A stretch of 64,000 bases of DNA, taken from Calocera cornea HHB12733 (lineage: Eukaryota > Basidiomycota > Dacrymycetes > Dacrymycetales > Dacrymycetaceae). Of this stretch, positions 22,674 to 35,085 are shown one piece after another (the stretch's first letter is position 1; the number at the start of each line of letters is the position of its first letter). The notes below the pieces were generated by a model. It saw only the letters and a program-made list of their open reading frames with translations, ran no database searches and was not told the origin of the DNA. The position numbers and the translations under genes were made by a program. The DNA lies in the NCBI GenBank assembly GCA_001632435.1, contig KV423918.1, forward strand, positions 1-64,000, given 5' to 3'.

Positions 22674-25446
22674 ATGTTCATGCTAAGGAATTGTGAGTGT
22701 TTTTATCGTTTTGACGCGTCAATCTCTGACCTTCATATCCATAGTATTTGGGAAAGTGTGGAGTGAGAGCACCGACGTTGCGAGGAGTGGAGTCATCAAT
22801 TTGACCTTGATAACAGGCGACCCGCAGGCATCGGAGCTCGCACAAATACAGAATGGAGCGCTTTATCTTGTCCGGCAAGATCAAATCAGGAGCTCGCGGG
22901 AGTGCATGTGAGTGGAGGTCTTGGTATCGTACCCGTGAGCTCAACGGGCGCCTCCCAGCTATCTGGCCGCCATGGCATCGATCCGGCGCACGTCCCAGGA
23001 GTTTCACTATGAGCTTGCGATATCCAGGGTCTTCGATAGAGGAGAGGTGTTGGATGAAGATGAAGATGGTACGTTCTAGGTGCATAAGAGACTGCGTAGT
23101 ACATTGCTCACCTCGGCTCCAGACGACTCCGAACGTTCTTTCCTCATCGATGAGCAGCTCGAGTTTCGGCAATCTACATATGAGGGACAGCCTTCATTTG
23201 TATGGAGAGATTCTGCGGGCGACGTGTTCGAGTTTGTAGCAAACGGCGCTACCAAGGCTACAGTGGACTTCTTCGAGGTCAACTATCTGAAGGCTGCCTT
23301 CGAGCGCAAGTATCACCGGACCTCAGAGGATGTCAGTGATTCGGAACTTGAAGAGCTTCGCTATACGTATGTACATCTCGCCTCCAGGATGCTCCTGCCG
23401 TTGAATACTATACTCAGTCCAGGGCGTCCAATCGAGCCTGCGTCGCACACTCGGGCTATCAAGGAGAAGTCCGCGAATGAAGAACTTGTCAGCTCGTTCC
23501 AGAAGTTCACATCTCCAGCCGCCCCTTCTCCCTCTCGGCCAGCGCGACCAGGAAACACCTCAGTGTTTGATCGGGGCGAGGTTCTATCGGAGGAGCCCGC
23601 TGAGCTCTACCTCTGGAATCTTCAAGAGGGGAGATTTGTGGGAGAGGGCGTGGTGAATGCACAGCTCGTGGACACAGATGACTTTATTTGTACGTACAGT
23701 TGTCTCAAGGGTCACTTCTCACCTGACATAGATGCAGTCTGGATGCTGGCGAAGGAGGCTGATGGAAAGGGCGGATATAACACTATTTTGGCGCACCGAG
23801 TGTCTGCAGACATCAACGCTCGCTGGTCAAAGGTCCACCTCTCCTTCACGTGGAACAACTTCACTCAAACGGGGACGGAGACCTGGTGTTTGAAGTTTGA
23901 AGAGGCGGGTGGCTATCAGCGTTTCCAGGATCGTATGAACATCTGCGTTTGGGAGACCTTGAACCAGATGAAATGGGGCAAGATCAAAGTGGGTATCAGA
24001 GGCTCTTCTGATAAATGATAATCGTTGACAACGCATACAGGAGGACGACCAAGCATACGCAATTTCTAGTTGGCAGGATGGGGATATTGAGATGGAGGAC
24101 GCCGAGGCGGAGGACGAGCTTGAGCAAGAGCGTGCCAAGCAAGAAGACGAAGAAGACGAAGATGATATTGATGACGAAGGTGCGCATATATTATATGTGT
24201 TGTGGATGCATGCTAACCTGGTCGCAGTCATGACTGCATATGACGAAGAGGAAAGCGATGACGAGGAGAGGGTTGCGATGAAAAGCGCCAAAGGAATTAC
24301 CAATTCGCATCTTGCGGTCGGTCACACCGTCGATCGGTCCTTCGTCGTGAGAGGCAGCAAGATTGGCGTCTTCAAGCACACCGACGATGACAAGATCAAG
24401 TACGCCTCGACGATCAACAAGATTGCGACTCCCAAGGGAGAGGTCTTCACGCCGAAGAAAGTCATGCTGCACGATCGCGATCATACGATGCTGTTGATGG
24501 ATGACAAGAACCCGAATTCACTCTTCCGCATGGATCTTGAACGTGGGAAGGTCGTAGAAGAGTGGAAGATAGACGAGAACCGGAGCCTTGTCGAGATTGC
24601 TCCAGACTCCAAGTTTGCGCAGCTGACTGGTCAGCAAACGTTGGTTGGCACATCTCATAATGCCTTGTTCCGGATCGACCCTCGCCAGTCTGGTGACAAG
24701 ATTGTTGACAGCGAGACCAAGCAATACGTCACCAAGAACCAGTTCTCTACCGTTACCACGACGCAGAACGGCCGAGTCGCTGTTGGTTCCAATAAGGGCG
24801 AACTGCGACTGTTCGACACGATTGGCAAGAATGCGAAGACTGCTCTTCCAGCTATTGGTGATCCTATCCTCGGTCTGGACACGACGAAGGATGGTCGATG
24901 GATTGTGGCGACCACGAAAACGTACCTCATGGTCGTGGATACCCTCATTGGTGCTGGACGGTACAGCGGACAACTCGGCTTTGATCGCAATTTCCCTGCG
25001 GACTCGAAGCCAATACCGAAGAGGCTGCAACTGCGGCCAGAGCACGTTGCGTACATGGGGTCGGAAGTATCGTTTACGCCGGCCAGGTTCAACACTGGTC
25101 CGGACCAGGACGAGACAACCATCGTCACCAGCAGCGGTCCGTTTGTTATCGCTTGGGACTTTAAGAAAGTCCAAAAGGGCAAGCTGGACAAGTACGAGAT
25201 TAAGCAGTACGTTTCTCCGCTTGGTCTCGGGTGGGACCGTACTGACAATGATTATCCGCCAGGTACGCGGACAAGATTATCGAGGACCAGTTCAAGTTCG
25301 GTAACGACAAGAACATTGTTGTTGCGCTGTCGAACGATGTCCTCAGCATTAACAAGAAGTCGCTCCAGCGACCCACGCGCGCATCGCTGTCCACGCCGAC
25401 CAAGTTGTTGCGATCCAAGAGCGACATTGTCGACTCTCGGTACTAG
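22674..25446 (+). CDS. VID27: Vid27-family protein (vacuolar import and degradation 27)
   Basis: Cytoplasmic protein linked in yeast to vacuole import and degradation; its biochemical role is not established. The first exon encodes MFMLRN and is spliced to LFGKVWSESTDV. The N-terminal PH-like region includes GALYLVRQDQ and RRTSQEFHYELAISR. The middle section has EELRYTYVHLASRML and ETWCLKFEEAGGYQRF, then an acidic Glu/Asp stretch (about 24090-24270). The C-terminal beta-propeller starts at RSFVVRGSKIGVFKH and runs through VMLHDRDHTMLLMDD, SHNALFRIDPR, VAVGSNKGELRLFD and IVATTKTYL. A final intron near 25207-25261 leads to DKIIEDQFKFG and the stop at 25444. The length (~800 residues) and order agree with the family. 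Confidence 0.93.
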
Positions 25447-26475
25447 TGGAGGCGCGGGGCGTCTCAATCAGTGCACGGGATGTGTGTTTCCGTCTTTCCT
25501 TCCTCTTTATGATGGTCTCGGGTTTGTATTCTCGCCCACGGTGCATGCCTTCCAGTTACGACCGATAGTTAGGGTAGTTCTCGAATTTTCCGGGATACGG
25601 TGTACGATGTACGATTGGCTCGGTAATAATAATCTATTGACGAAGGAGTCGCCTGCTGTCCGAGCTGCGCTTATAACCCCTACCCGGTTGGGGGCGGTAA
25701 CAATAATGCCAGGGAAACGGCGGTAGATCCGCGGTCAGCAGGGCAACGGGTTCTGCTGGCAGAAGCGCGGGGAATAGGGGGCACGAGCTGGGCAGCATGC
25801 CGCTCGTGTGAAAATACAGCAGATAAGCTTTTTGGCAGAAGGACGGGGGCGGGAGGCCGAGGGGCGGGCTGAGGGTGCTCCTGCAAGGAGGCGAAGGTGG
25901 CCAGGTGTCCGCCAGCGTTCTGAGCGCGATAAGTGGCAGGTGGCACGCGCCGGAGTCGCCGACAGCGCTGGGCTGCTATTCATGATCGGGGATAATCATC
26001 CGCGCGGGGAGGGCTGTGATGACCGATTTTCGATTGTCGCTGTCGTGTCCCCCTCGGGGGAGTGGGAACAGCGAGGTGTGGACGGGGTAACTAGTGCATG
26101 CTCCAGGGGGAATAGGACAGGGAATTAGGCTCCGGATCATTGCGTAACCGGCTGGTGTGGGCGTGGGGTGGGCGGCGGCAGCGCTACAAAGCAGCACGGG
26201 CTGGAGGGGGAGGACGCGCACTGTCCCCGGTCAGTCAGCAGCGCTGGGAAGGAGCGTGTACACACACAGACGTTCCCCTGTCACAGCCAGCCCATCAGAC
26301 GCCGCGTCGCCCTTGACCCGCCCAAAGCATTAAGTAAGTGGAGGCTGCCCCCACCCCACCCATCCCGGTCCTTCACCCTTCCCTCGCTGCTAGTCCCCTC
26401 CGCTCATCGTCGTCCCCTAGCATCATCTCCCAGACGGCCATCATAACAGGTGAGAGTTACCCCCTCCACCGGTTT
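25447..26475. promoter_or_regulatory. VID27 3' region and glucose-6-phosphate dehydrogenase promoter
   Basis: About 1 kb without a gene. It contains a palindrome TCCCCCTCGGGGGA at 26048-26061 (arms TCCCCC and GGGGGA around TC), which carries stress-element-like CCCCT, and a C-rich pyrimidine tract from 26340 to 26480 just before the first possible start codons. Confidence 0.45.
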
Positions 26476-26640
26476 ATGCCCCTCCAGCTCAACAGACTCC
26501 CCCTCCTCTCTGCTTCCCTCGCTCTCCTCGCCGCACTCGCTCTCTCATACTACTATTATCACTCCCCCAACATCGTATCCCCGTCACCTAGCAGCCCACA
26601 TCCCTCCCTTCCCCCAGCCAATTCCCTAGAAACCCCAAAT

Positions 26641-28377
26641 ATGTCCGGAACGATCCCGTCTATGGAGGGCTCCCACGTCGCCCTCAAGGAGGACACCATC
26701 ATCGTCGGTGCGTTGTTCCTCCGTGCGCAGAGGTGCGGATTCTGATACCGAGCCGCACAGTGCTCGGTGCCTCTGGTGACCTGGCGCAGAAGAAGGTGCG
26801 GACTATATGCTGCCTGACCAGCCGGGATTCGTGCTGATAAGCCTGCCAGACCTTCCCGGCCCTCTTCACGCTCTACAGGCAGGGCTACCTGCCCAAGGAC
26901 GTCCACATTGTCGGCTATGCACGCACCAAGATGGACCTCGCCGAGTTCCACAGGCGGCAGACGGTGCACATCAAGGGCGCGGACAACCCGGAGATCAAGA
27001 AAAAGCTGGATGAGTTCACCGGGTTCTCATCGTACGTCGCGGGCGCGTACGACCAGGACGCGTCCTTCCAGGCGCTCACCAAGCACCTCGAGGAGATCGA
27101 GGCAAAGTACACCAGTAAGGACGCCAACCGCATCTTTTACATGGCCCTGCCCCCGTCCGTGTTCACAACCGTGGCGACGCACCTGCGCAACAACTCCTAC
27201 TCCACCAAGGGCCACAATAGGCTCATAATCGAGAAGCCGTTCGGGAAGGACCTCCAGTCGTGCCGTGAGATGATGACCGCGCTCAAGGCGGTGTGGACCG
27301 AGGACGAGACGTACCGGATCGACCATTACCTTGGCAAGGAGATGGTCAAGAACCTTCTCGTCCTCCGTTTCGGCAACGCCGCCCTCACCCCGTCCTGGGA
27401 CAAGAATTCCATCTCCAACGTTCAGATCACGTTCAAGGAGCCGTTCGGCACCGAGGGCCGTGGCGGGTACTTTGATGAGTTCGGTATTATCCGTGATGTC
27501 CTGCAGAATCGTAGGTGCAGCTTGCATGCTTCGCGGTCGGAATGCTGACAAATCACGCATATAGACTTGCTCCAGGTGCTGTCCATCCTGACCATGGAGC
27601 GTCCCGTCTCCTTCTCCGCCGAGGACATCCGCGACGAGAAGGTCAAGGTGCTCCGTGCCATCCCCCCGGTCGCCCAGGAGGATACCCTGCTCGGACAGTA
27701 CGTTGGCGCCAACGGCAAGCCCGGTTATCTCGAGGACGACACTGTGCCGAAGGGCTCGCACTGCCCCACCTTCGCTGCTACCACGCTCTGGATTCACAAC
27801 CCGCGATGGGAGGGTGTTCCCTTCATCCTCAGGGCTGGCAAAGGTGAGTATTGCCGCCGGATCTCAGATTGGATGATACTGATGCATCCGATCAGCGCTC
27901 AACGAGGCAAAGGTCGAGATCCGCATCCAGTATAAGGACGTTACACAGGGGATTTTCAAGGACATTTCCCGCAACGAGCTCGTCATCCGGATCCAGCCGA
28001 ATGAGGCCATCTACATCAAGCTCAACCTCAAGACGCCCGGCATGGAGACGCGGGCGATGCCGACGGAGATGGACCTGACGTACAAGCGGCGGTTCACAGA
28101 CGCCGTCATCCCCGAGGCGTACGAGGCGCTCATCCTCGACGCCATCCACGGCGACCACTCCAACTTCGTCCGTGATGACGAGCTCGATGTCGCATGGAAA
28201 ATCTGGACGCCCATACTCCACTGGATCGAGGGCAAGTCGGGGCCGGCGCCCATACCCGAGCCGTACCCGTACGGCTCCCGCGGGCCCAAGCCGCTCGACC
28301 AGTTCATCGACAGGTACGGCTACAAGCGGACGGACAGGTCCTACTCCTGGCCCGTTACGAACGTCGCGTCGCTGTGA
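26641..28377 (+). CDS. ZWF1: Glucose-6-phosphate 1-dehydrogenase
   Basis: Catalyses the NADP-dependent first step of the pentose phosphate pathway in the cytosol. The start MSGTIPSMEGSHV at 26641 fits the usual fungal N-terminus. Splicing joins DTIIV to VLGASGDLAQKK (nucleotide fold), then FPALFTLYRQGYLP. The substrate-binding signature RIDHYLGKE lies near 27315. IEKPFGKDL, FKEPFGTEGRGGYFDEFG, WEGVPFILRAGK and the C-terminal RSYSWPVTNVASL are all present. Introns occur at about 26709, 26796, 27511 and 27844. The frame stays open upstream through two more ATGs (26338 and 26476); the latter would add a 55-residue hydrophobic leader. I prefer the inner start by homology. Confidence 0.95.
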
Positions 28378-28808
28378 ACAAGCGCCTGATGATAGAAACC
28401 CAAGAAATCGAAACCCCTGCCGAGCGTTGTATCATTCTATCCCCCTCCCTCCCCTCCGTCTCAGTCGTGGCTGAGTCCGTCCGTGGTTTCATGTGCGTCG
28501 CGTGGCTTCGGCCGGTGGTTCGTGTGTATCGCATCCCAGTCGTCCGTTTGTGTAGTCTGTCCGCCGTGGTCGCTCTGTGGAGTAAAAGTGCAGAAGGTCC
28601 GGGACAACATATCGAGTATGAAAACTAAATGGAATTATGACCAAAATTGAAATTCTTGTTCGATCTGATTGGTGTGCATTACAAGCATTGTGAGCGAAAC
28701 AGATATCGGAGGTAGTTAGGAAGTCCAAATGGTATGAAGAGAGAACGGGGTACAGGAAAGCCATTACGCCGACATTGAGCCACCAAACATACAACACATT
28801 ACGCCGAG
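28378..28808. other. Convergent intergenic region
   Basis: 3' untranslated regions of glucose-6-phosphate dehydrogenase (+) and the first MFS transporter (-). No recognisable element. Confidence 0.5.
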
Positions 28809-30770
28809 TTAGGTCATTAGTCTCGTAGTGAAGGGAAGGACCGCCCACAGACCAACGTCGACACACATCATAGCGACAAGCATGGGCTGGAGGATCTTGA
28901 TACCATACTTCTGTGCGAGCGCACCAGTGATGAACGGGAAGACAGCGGAGCCCGCCTGACCGAAGGAACCAATCCAGCCGATCGCACCTGACAGAAGCCT
29001 ATTCATTCGATATTAGTATGGCGCTCTTACGGTGCATATATGTATGCTTACCCGCGTGGGAGTATCTGACGACTGACACCGATCATTAGAGGGTAGAACG
29101 GTCCCTGCAGGGAGTTGTCAACTCGATCTGAACAGCGCAGACGTGGTTGGCTTACAAGCAGCAAACCAATCATCGCCGCTGCAATTGCATCGCCAAGCAC
29201 GGAAGGAACGAACCATACGATCATCAAGAGCCCAATAACCATAGTGCTATAGATGTAGATAACACGATTGGTACCAAGCTTCTTGTTAACCCAGAGAAGC
29301 AGCACCCGTCCCAGAGCAAGTCCTGCATCACATTGAGATAATCGCACTATTGATGACAGTCGAGCACATACCGCCGAAGAAGCCACTGGACGCATATCCC
29401 GAAGACGGTCCACCCCCGCGAACTTGAACGAGATAGGTCACAATCCATCCACCGAGGGTAACCTCCAAGCCAACGTAGATCAAGACAAAGAACGCCAAGA
29501 CATGGACCGTGGAGAGACGGAAGATCTGGTGCATCTTGTTGCCTTGTACGGGCTCCACAGGACCGTCGTTTCCGGGTCCGAGAATTTCTGTGCAGAATGA
29601 GAATCCATTGACCAACCCGTGAAGGCGACTCACGTTCTTCCGATCTGAAACGGAATGTGACGATGTACACGATGACACCAGTCAGTGCCATACCCGATTG
29701 GACGATGTACCCTGTGGACCAACGGGACATCTGCGCAAACTGAGTGGCAGCGAATGGGCTAAGGAAGGCGCCAACTCCCTACAAGACACATGATTCAGCA
29801 AGCCGATGGACACCACTGGAACTCGGTCCACGTACGTAGCTCATGTGTAAGATACCGAGCTTGGGAGCCGAGTCGGGCATGGAAGCGATGAGAACATTGA
29901 GGTGTGCATTCTTGTCACCCTTCAGCATCCATCAGTTGCATTGCATAAGGAATTCATACCATCAAGGCACCGCCAAAGCCATTGAATGCGAAAGCAAGGG
30001 CGAAGAGGGGGAACGGAGGCTCGGTGGACTCGAGGACAGCCGCAATAAGCTAAAGCGATGTGAGAATCCGACCAGTATCTCGAGGCTACCAGATGCCATA
30101 CTTGACAGCAACTCCCGATAACGACCATCTGGTTACTTCTGAACAACGAGTCCCAGGAGAAAAAACTCATGGTCGCACCTTGCCAAACCCGAATTTGTCG
30201 GCCAGCCACACATTGAGAAGTCCAGCAACAACAAATCCCTAGTCACATCTGAGCCCTGGAACTAGAAGAGATAAACCCGTCATACCACAAAGCTAGACAC
30301 GTAGAGCAACGAGACGATGGCGAACCCAACGTTCCAGAACGCTTCCATCCTCAGAATGAGAGGTCCGGTCGAGCCATCATTCCAACCCACTGAGCAAGAA
30401 TGAGCTTTAAAAGCGCTGCCGGCCTAGTCCCCTTGTACGTACTAACAACGACGGACCAACAGCAGGCAAGCACATAGAGGAAGAGCTTCCTCTCGCTGGG
30501 TCCCTCGGGAAGAATATCCCCACCGTCAGCGGGAGGAGTCTCAGAGCGGGCATTCTCAGTAGGCGCTTTGGAGTTCACACTAATCAGCTCAATGTCGTCA
30601 CCGTCGCCCAGTACAGGAAGATCATGAGCAGTAACACGAGTAGCCTGAGTGAAGGAAGCTGCAAAGCTGGGTCGCCTAGCCGTCGAGCGCGAGCCCGTCC
30701 GTGGGTGAGCAGGGTATGGGACCGCCAGAGCAGGCTCAATGTAGGTAGGGGCGTCAGCAGTCTCTGCCAT
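28809..30770 (-). CDS. MFS transporter (BSC6/fucose-permease-like), copy 1
   Basis: Twelve-helix major facilitator of unknown substrate. The start at 30770 (MAETADAPTYIEP) gives a ~130-residue hydrophilic N-terminal tail. The first helix KLFLYVLACCWSVVV is followed after an intron by WNDGSTGPL, a signature of this fungal subfamily. Later pieces include VTLGGWIVTYLVQVRG with SGYASSGFFGG, then GRVLLLWVNKKLG, SGAIGWIGSFGQAGSAVFP and the last helix LQPMLVAMMCVDVGL. About ten short introns are present. It is a close relative of the next gene on the same strand, so a tandem duplication is likely. Confidence 0.86.
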
Positions 30771-31584
30771 AGCTGGGGACGGAGCGAGCAGTTTCGGCCT
30801 TGCGAAATGGGCTAGTTCATATACCGGAGCTCCAAGGTGAGCTCCCGCCTGGTATAGCAGGCCGGTTATCACAAAGACGGGATTGAGTCAGGAGTCGCCC
30901 GGCATCCTCGTCACAAGGTCGGCTGTGACTTCCCTCAATCTGCGCTCGATAGCGCATCTCGAATTCATATAAATGCCCAAGACAGCGGGACCTGTCCTCC
31001 GATAATACGGAAGTCAGAAAAAAAATGAGAGAAGTGCGCGTGTCGCGGAACGACCGAGGCGGGAGCGAGGAGATTCACGGTTCAGCGGACCGACTAGCAG
31101 CGTCGGTCAGGGTGCGGCGATGTCCAAGCGCTCGAACGGCGCGCAAACGTGCAGGGTACGGGTGGTCGAAGACACATTATCAAGCGGGCAGACGGCGTCG
31201 GATAATTCGCTGAGCCAGGCGCACTGGCCGGAATGTCCGTCAAGCTTCGGAGAAACCCTTACGTATGACACGGCATCGGGCCGGAAACGTGTTGAACATG
31301 ATGCGCTACGGAACTTCAGCCTCCTGACCCCGGACGGTCGACGGCCATGCCGCGAATGGTTCGAGGCCTTGGTTCGACAAGAGAGTTAAATGCTGCAAAA
31401 AGGAGAGACCTGTGGACCCGAGCGGTGCAGGCGAGGCGCGGAAGCGCTTCTTCTCGTAACACCGTAGGCCGAGATCTCGCCGATGCCCGGTGGATAATTT
31501 CCTTAAAGCGGTTAGATGAACTCGGATTTTTCGGATCTTGGGAAAAACACATGATTGAGATTTCTGGAGTAGATAAGAGCTCGA
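30771..31584. promoter_or_regulatory. Spacer between the two MFS genes; promoter of copy 1
   Basis: About 800 bases on the 5' side of MFS copy 1 and beyond the stop of copy 2. Short open frames on the plus strand (for example near 31025-31390) show no similarity or splice logic. No repeat or RNA gene is recognised. Confidence 0.45.
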
Positions 31585-33406
31585 CTAATCTGTTCTGCGT
31601 GGTGTAGTAGGTACTAGTGCCCAGAGCCCAATGCAAGAAGCCATCATTGCTACTAACAATGGCTGAATCACCGAGATTCCGAACTTAGAAGAGAAGTCAG
31701 GCGCCACACTGCTTCGGATAACAAGGACCGCACCTTCTGCGATAGAAGACCAGTTAAGAATGGGAACAAGGCCGAGCCAACTGCTAAGAGTATGAGCACT
31801 CGTACATGGTGTATACGGCAATTCCCTACCCTGGCCGACCTAAAAGAGAGCCGGTCAACAAGAAGCACAGCATGGAAAGGGATCGTGGAAGTACGCACAG
31901 AAGCGATCCATCCGATGCTGCCGGCCAGGAGCCAGCGAGGCAGCAGCTGACTGCCCGTGCCCACAACGAGAGGGAAGAAGGGACCCTTTAGACCATTGTC
32001 AGCCAAATGCTTCCCGTTATGCGACAAAGCGCGCGCACCAGAACCAGCCCAACACCCGCTATCGCGATCGCATCGCCGATCACCGATGGGACGAACCACA
32101 CGAAGACTTCCATCCTGCGCGCCTTGTAAGGGACAATCTTCGCGGAAAGAAGAAGAGGCGCGCACGCGATTGCTAGAACGAGGTAGAGGAAGATGGCCCG
32201 CCTTGGTCCGACCTTCTTGTTGACCCACATGAGCACAAGTCGGCCGACGGTCAGGCCTGCAGGGGGGTCAGCGGATCTACGAGTCACCTGGACAAGCGCG
32301 TCGCGCACCTCCCCAGAAGCCGCTGGAAATGTAGCCCGCTGACGGGCCAGCGCCCCGCACCTGCGTGATGTACGTGACGATCCATCCGCCGATCGTGACC
32401 TCGAGGCCCTCGTAGAAGAGCAGGAAGAAGGCGAGCAGGTGGACGGCCTTGAAGCGCAGAAGCTGTTGCAGCTTGCTGTCCCTGTTCGCTTGCTCTTCGG
32501 CACTTGGGTTTGCGTGGATACCGAGAAGGTCTTCCATTCGCCGGAGGCGGAAGACGATGCTGATGAGCGCGCAGCCGACAAGGGCGAAGCACGCCGTGAT
32601 GAGATAGAGGAAGGACCAATGCGTCGCCTGGCTAAAGAAGGTCGCCGCTAGGGGGCTGAGGGTGGATCCAATACCCTATACAGATATCAGCCTGGGATAT
32701 GGGAGTGGAAAGCACTGCGGACATAGGAGGCATGGAGGAGTTGTAGCTTGTTCTCCGAGTTCCGCAGATGCGTGACCAGGACGTTCGCTTGCGCTCCCTA
32801 GTCTTGGACGATAAGTTCCCTTCCGACCTTCAGGTAAGACGATCCTACCAGGCAGCCCACGGAGAATCCGTTCAGTACAAAGGCGGTTACCATTGCTGGG
32901 AAGGGTAGGGCTGAGGCCATCAGTGCGTACGCGACGGCCTGGCACATGGACATGAGGGAGCAGATCTTGCCAAAGCCGAACCTGTCCGTCAAGGGGACCG
33001 TCAGCGCGGCGGAGAAGACATATCCCTACTTCTCGTCAGCCACAGGGTGAAGCGGCGAAGGTGAATAGCCTACGATGAACGTCCCGACAAAGAGCAAGGA
33101 GACGATCGTGTACGAGATGTGGTAGTTTGCCTGCACTCGCAGCAGGATCGGGCCCGTGGATCCATCGTTCCAACCATCTGATGTCCTACATCAGCAGCAG
33201 CGGAAGCAGCATAATCCCAATGCAGGTAGCGTACAGACAAAGTACGCCCAGTACAGCACGCCAAGGTACGCCCACTCCTGGCGCTTGGTGAGCGTCGGCC
33301 CGTCGTTGGCTGGCTCGCCTTCGGGTTGGAGAACGACTTCCGGCACAGAGGTACGGCTTGACATCCCTTCGTGTTGGGCCCGGTCGGCCAATTCAATGGA
33401 AGACAT
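31585..33406 (-). CDS. MFS transporter (BSC6/fucose-permease-like), copy 2
   Basis: Second member of the same transporter subfamily. The start MSSIELADRAQHEG at 33406 gives a shorter hydrophilic tail than copy 1. Helix 1 (LGVLYWAYFVCTL) is followed by WNDGSTGPI. Next come DRFGFGKICSLMSMCQA, VHLLAFFLLFYEGLEV with IGGWIVTYITQVRG and SAGYISSGFWGG, then GRLVLMWVNKKVG and GSALFPFLTGLLSQK, spliced to FGISVIQPLLVAMM. All pieces can be read through short introns without frameshift, so the gene looks intact. Divergence from copy 1 is large enough to suggest an old duplication. Confidence 0.84.
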
Positions 33407-33791
33407 GGTAGTCAACAGTTAGGCAGAGCGTGCGGAGAAGGCATGTAGAGAATCGAGATAAGCCTCTCCCCCGAAGCCCGGCGGAAGGCGCGGGACGGAC
33501 GGCATCAGCGGACGGGGTGTCTGACTTCGGCGCCGACAGCCTACCGGACCGTGTCCGTCTCGCAGCGGCAGCGGGATATGATACAATGTCGGCACGATGG
33601 CAGATGATTAGTAAACAGATGGGAAAGGATCCAGACCGTGTGGCATGCTCGCGGTCAAATGACGCGCTTGGCGCATACACACAGAAAATCGTACATAGCG
33701 ATGAGACCCTGAAAGCAGGTCGCCGTTCGGTGCTGAACTCGGTCCTGATCCGCCACCAACACACGCCCATGCAAACGCGAATACGGCAGTG
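33407..33791. promoter_or_regulatory. Divergent promoter of MFS copy 2 and MED20
   Basis: About 385 bases between start codons. No TATA-like element is obvious on either side. Confidence 0.45.
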
Positions 33792-35085
33792 ATGGGTATC
33801 ACTGGGTAAGTACTTTCGATCTGAATGGGGATGATGGGGTGGTTGACACGAGAGCAGGCTGGCACGATGGTCCAACTCGAACCAGCAGGACCTTGATATC
33901 GTGTGCCAACGGATCGTGCGGACGGGGGTGCGTGTGCGGCCATCGGATGGCATGGAACGTACTAACGCGTTCTCAGGGCGTGCACCGCGGGCGCTGGCTG
34001 CTCCTCATGCGCACGTACCGCTCGACAGCGGCGACCTCCTCCGGCACGCGCGGCGAGCGCATCATGCACACCGTTACGCCTATGGGCGCGGCGGACCCGT
34101 GCACGTACGTCTGGCTCGAGGACGGCAGCGTGCCCTCTCGTGGCGAGTACCGGTCGCAGCTCGCGGAGAAGGGCGCGGAGGAGGCGGCCAGGAGCCGGAT
34201 GGCGATGCTCAAGGACGAGGAGCCCGCGCACTTCCGCACGACGTTCGTCACGCTCAAGCCCCCCAATTCGCTCGACATGCTGCTCATGAACCTGCGTGCG
34301 AGCTGGATACCCGGACGGCAGATCGGGGAGAGGGAGGCGTGGAATCGCGCGTGGCAGGCGGCGGGGAACGCACCGCATCTGACACTTGATGGGTTCATCT
34401 TCCATATTGGGTCGGATTGGATTGTGAGGGTTGGGAATTTGTCGAGTCCGGCGGGAGGCGCGAAGGGGATGATCCTGGAGGTGGGTGTTCCGTTCCACCA
34501 GACCACTGAAGCTGAACATCTACATAGGCTGAGTATCTACCTCTTGTCCACATGCCGACACGTGAAGACGGCGACGTGACAAAACTAAACGATTTCCTCT
34601 CCTCCTTCCTCGCCGGGCTCTTCCCCGCCTCCCCAGGTGCGCGGCGCACGGTCGCGGCGCTGGAGGAGAACCTGTGGGTGGAAGCCTCTGCGGAGGACAT
34701 CTTCGAGAACCTGTATGTAGTGGATGAGCAGAGGGAGAAGGTCGAGGTGCATGTCAATGGGGTGTCGGAGAGCCAGAAGGACAAGGCGGAGGGGGAGAGC
34801 ATGGAGGTTGACAAGCCGCTCGAGACTCCGGTGGAAGAGGAGAAGGCATGGGCCGAAGGGGGCAAAGCGGAAGAGGAAGCGGTACTTGCTGATGCTGGTG
34901 ATGAGAAGCCAACGGAGGATGAAACGATGGAGGAGGAGCAGGATGTCGAGCTGACGGAGGACGACTGGGTGTACGGGACGGACACGGTTCCGCCGCCTGA
35001 CCGGCTGGACTGGGTCGGGGCGGAGAAGGACCGGCGGTCGGCGTTCTCGATCATGTTCGTGCTGCGGCGCGAGAACATCCTGTAG
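33792..35085 (+). CDS. MED20: Mediator complex subunit 20
   Basis: Head-module subunit of the Mediator coactivator of RNA polymerase II, in the nucleus. Four exons join in phase: 33792-33805, 33858-33927, 33977-34480 and 34528-35085 (381 residues). The start MGIT is typical of Med20; intron 2 has a textbook branch site TACTAAC near 33960. Later sections are GRWLLLMRTYRST, FVTLKPPNSLDMLLMN, LDGFIFHIGSDWIVRVG, and AEYLPLVHMP. The C-terminal part carries about 80 acidic residues (Glu-rich, about 34740-34970) before the final DRLDWVGAEKDRRSAFSI. The usual family length is nearer 210-250 residues, so the acidic stretch is an insertion. Assignment rests on the start, the beta-strand pattern and the overall order. 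Confidence 0.75.

Noticed and set aside
31025..31390. Short plus-strand frames between the MFS genes
   Set aside because: No recognisable protein; Arg/Ser-rich random-looking translation.
31340..31400. Two GGTTCGA sequences suggestive of a tRNA T-arm
   Set aside because: No matching D-arm, anticodon stem or acceptor stem could be folded around them.
31585..31821. Apparent frameshift near the end of MFS copy 2
   Set aside because: A normal intron (GTGCGG to TCTAAG) restores LLSQK to FGISVIQPLL, so the gene is intact.
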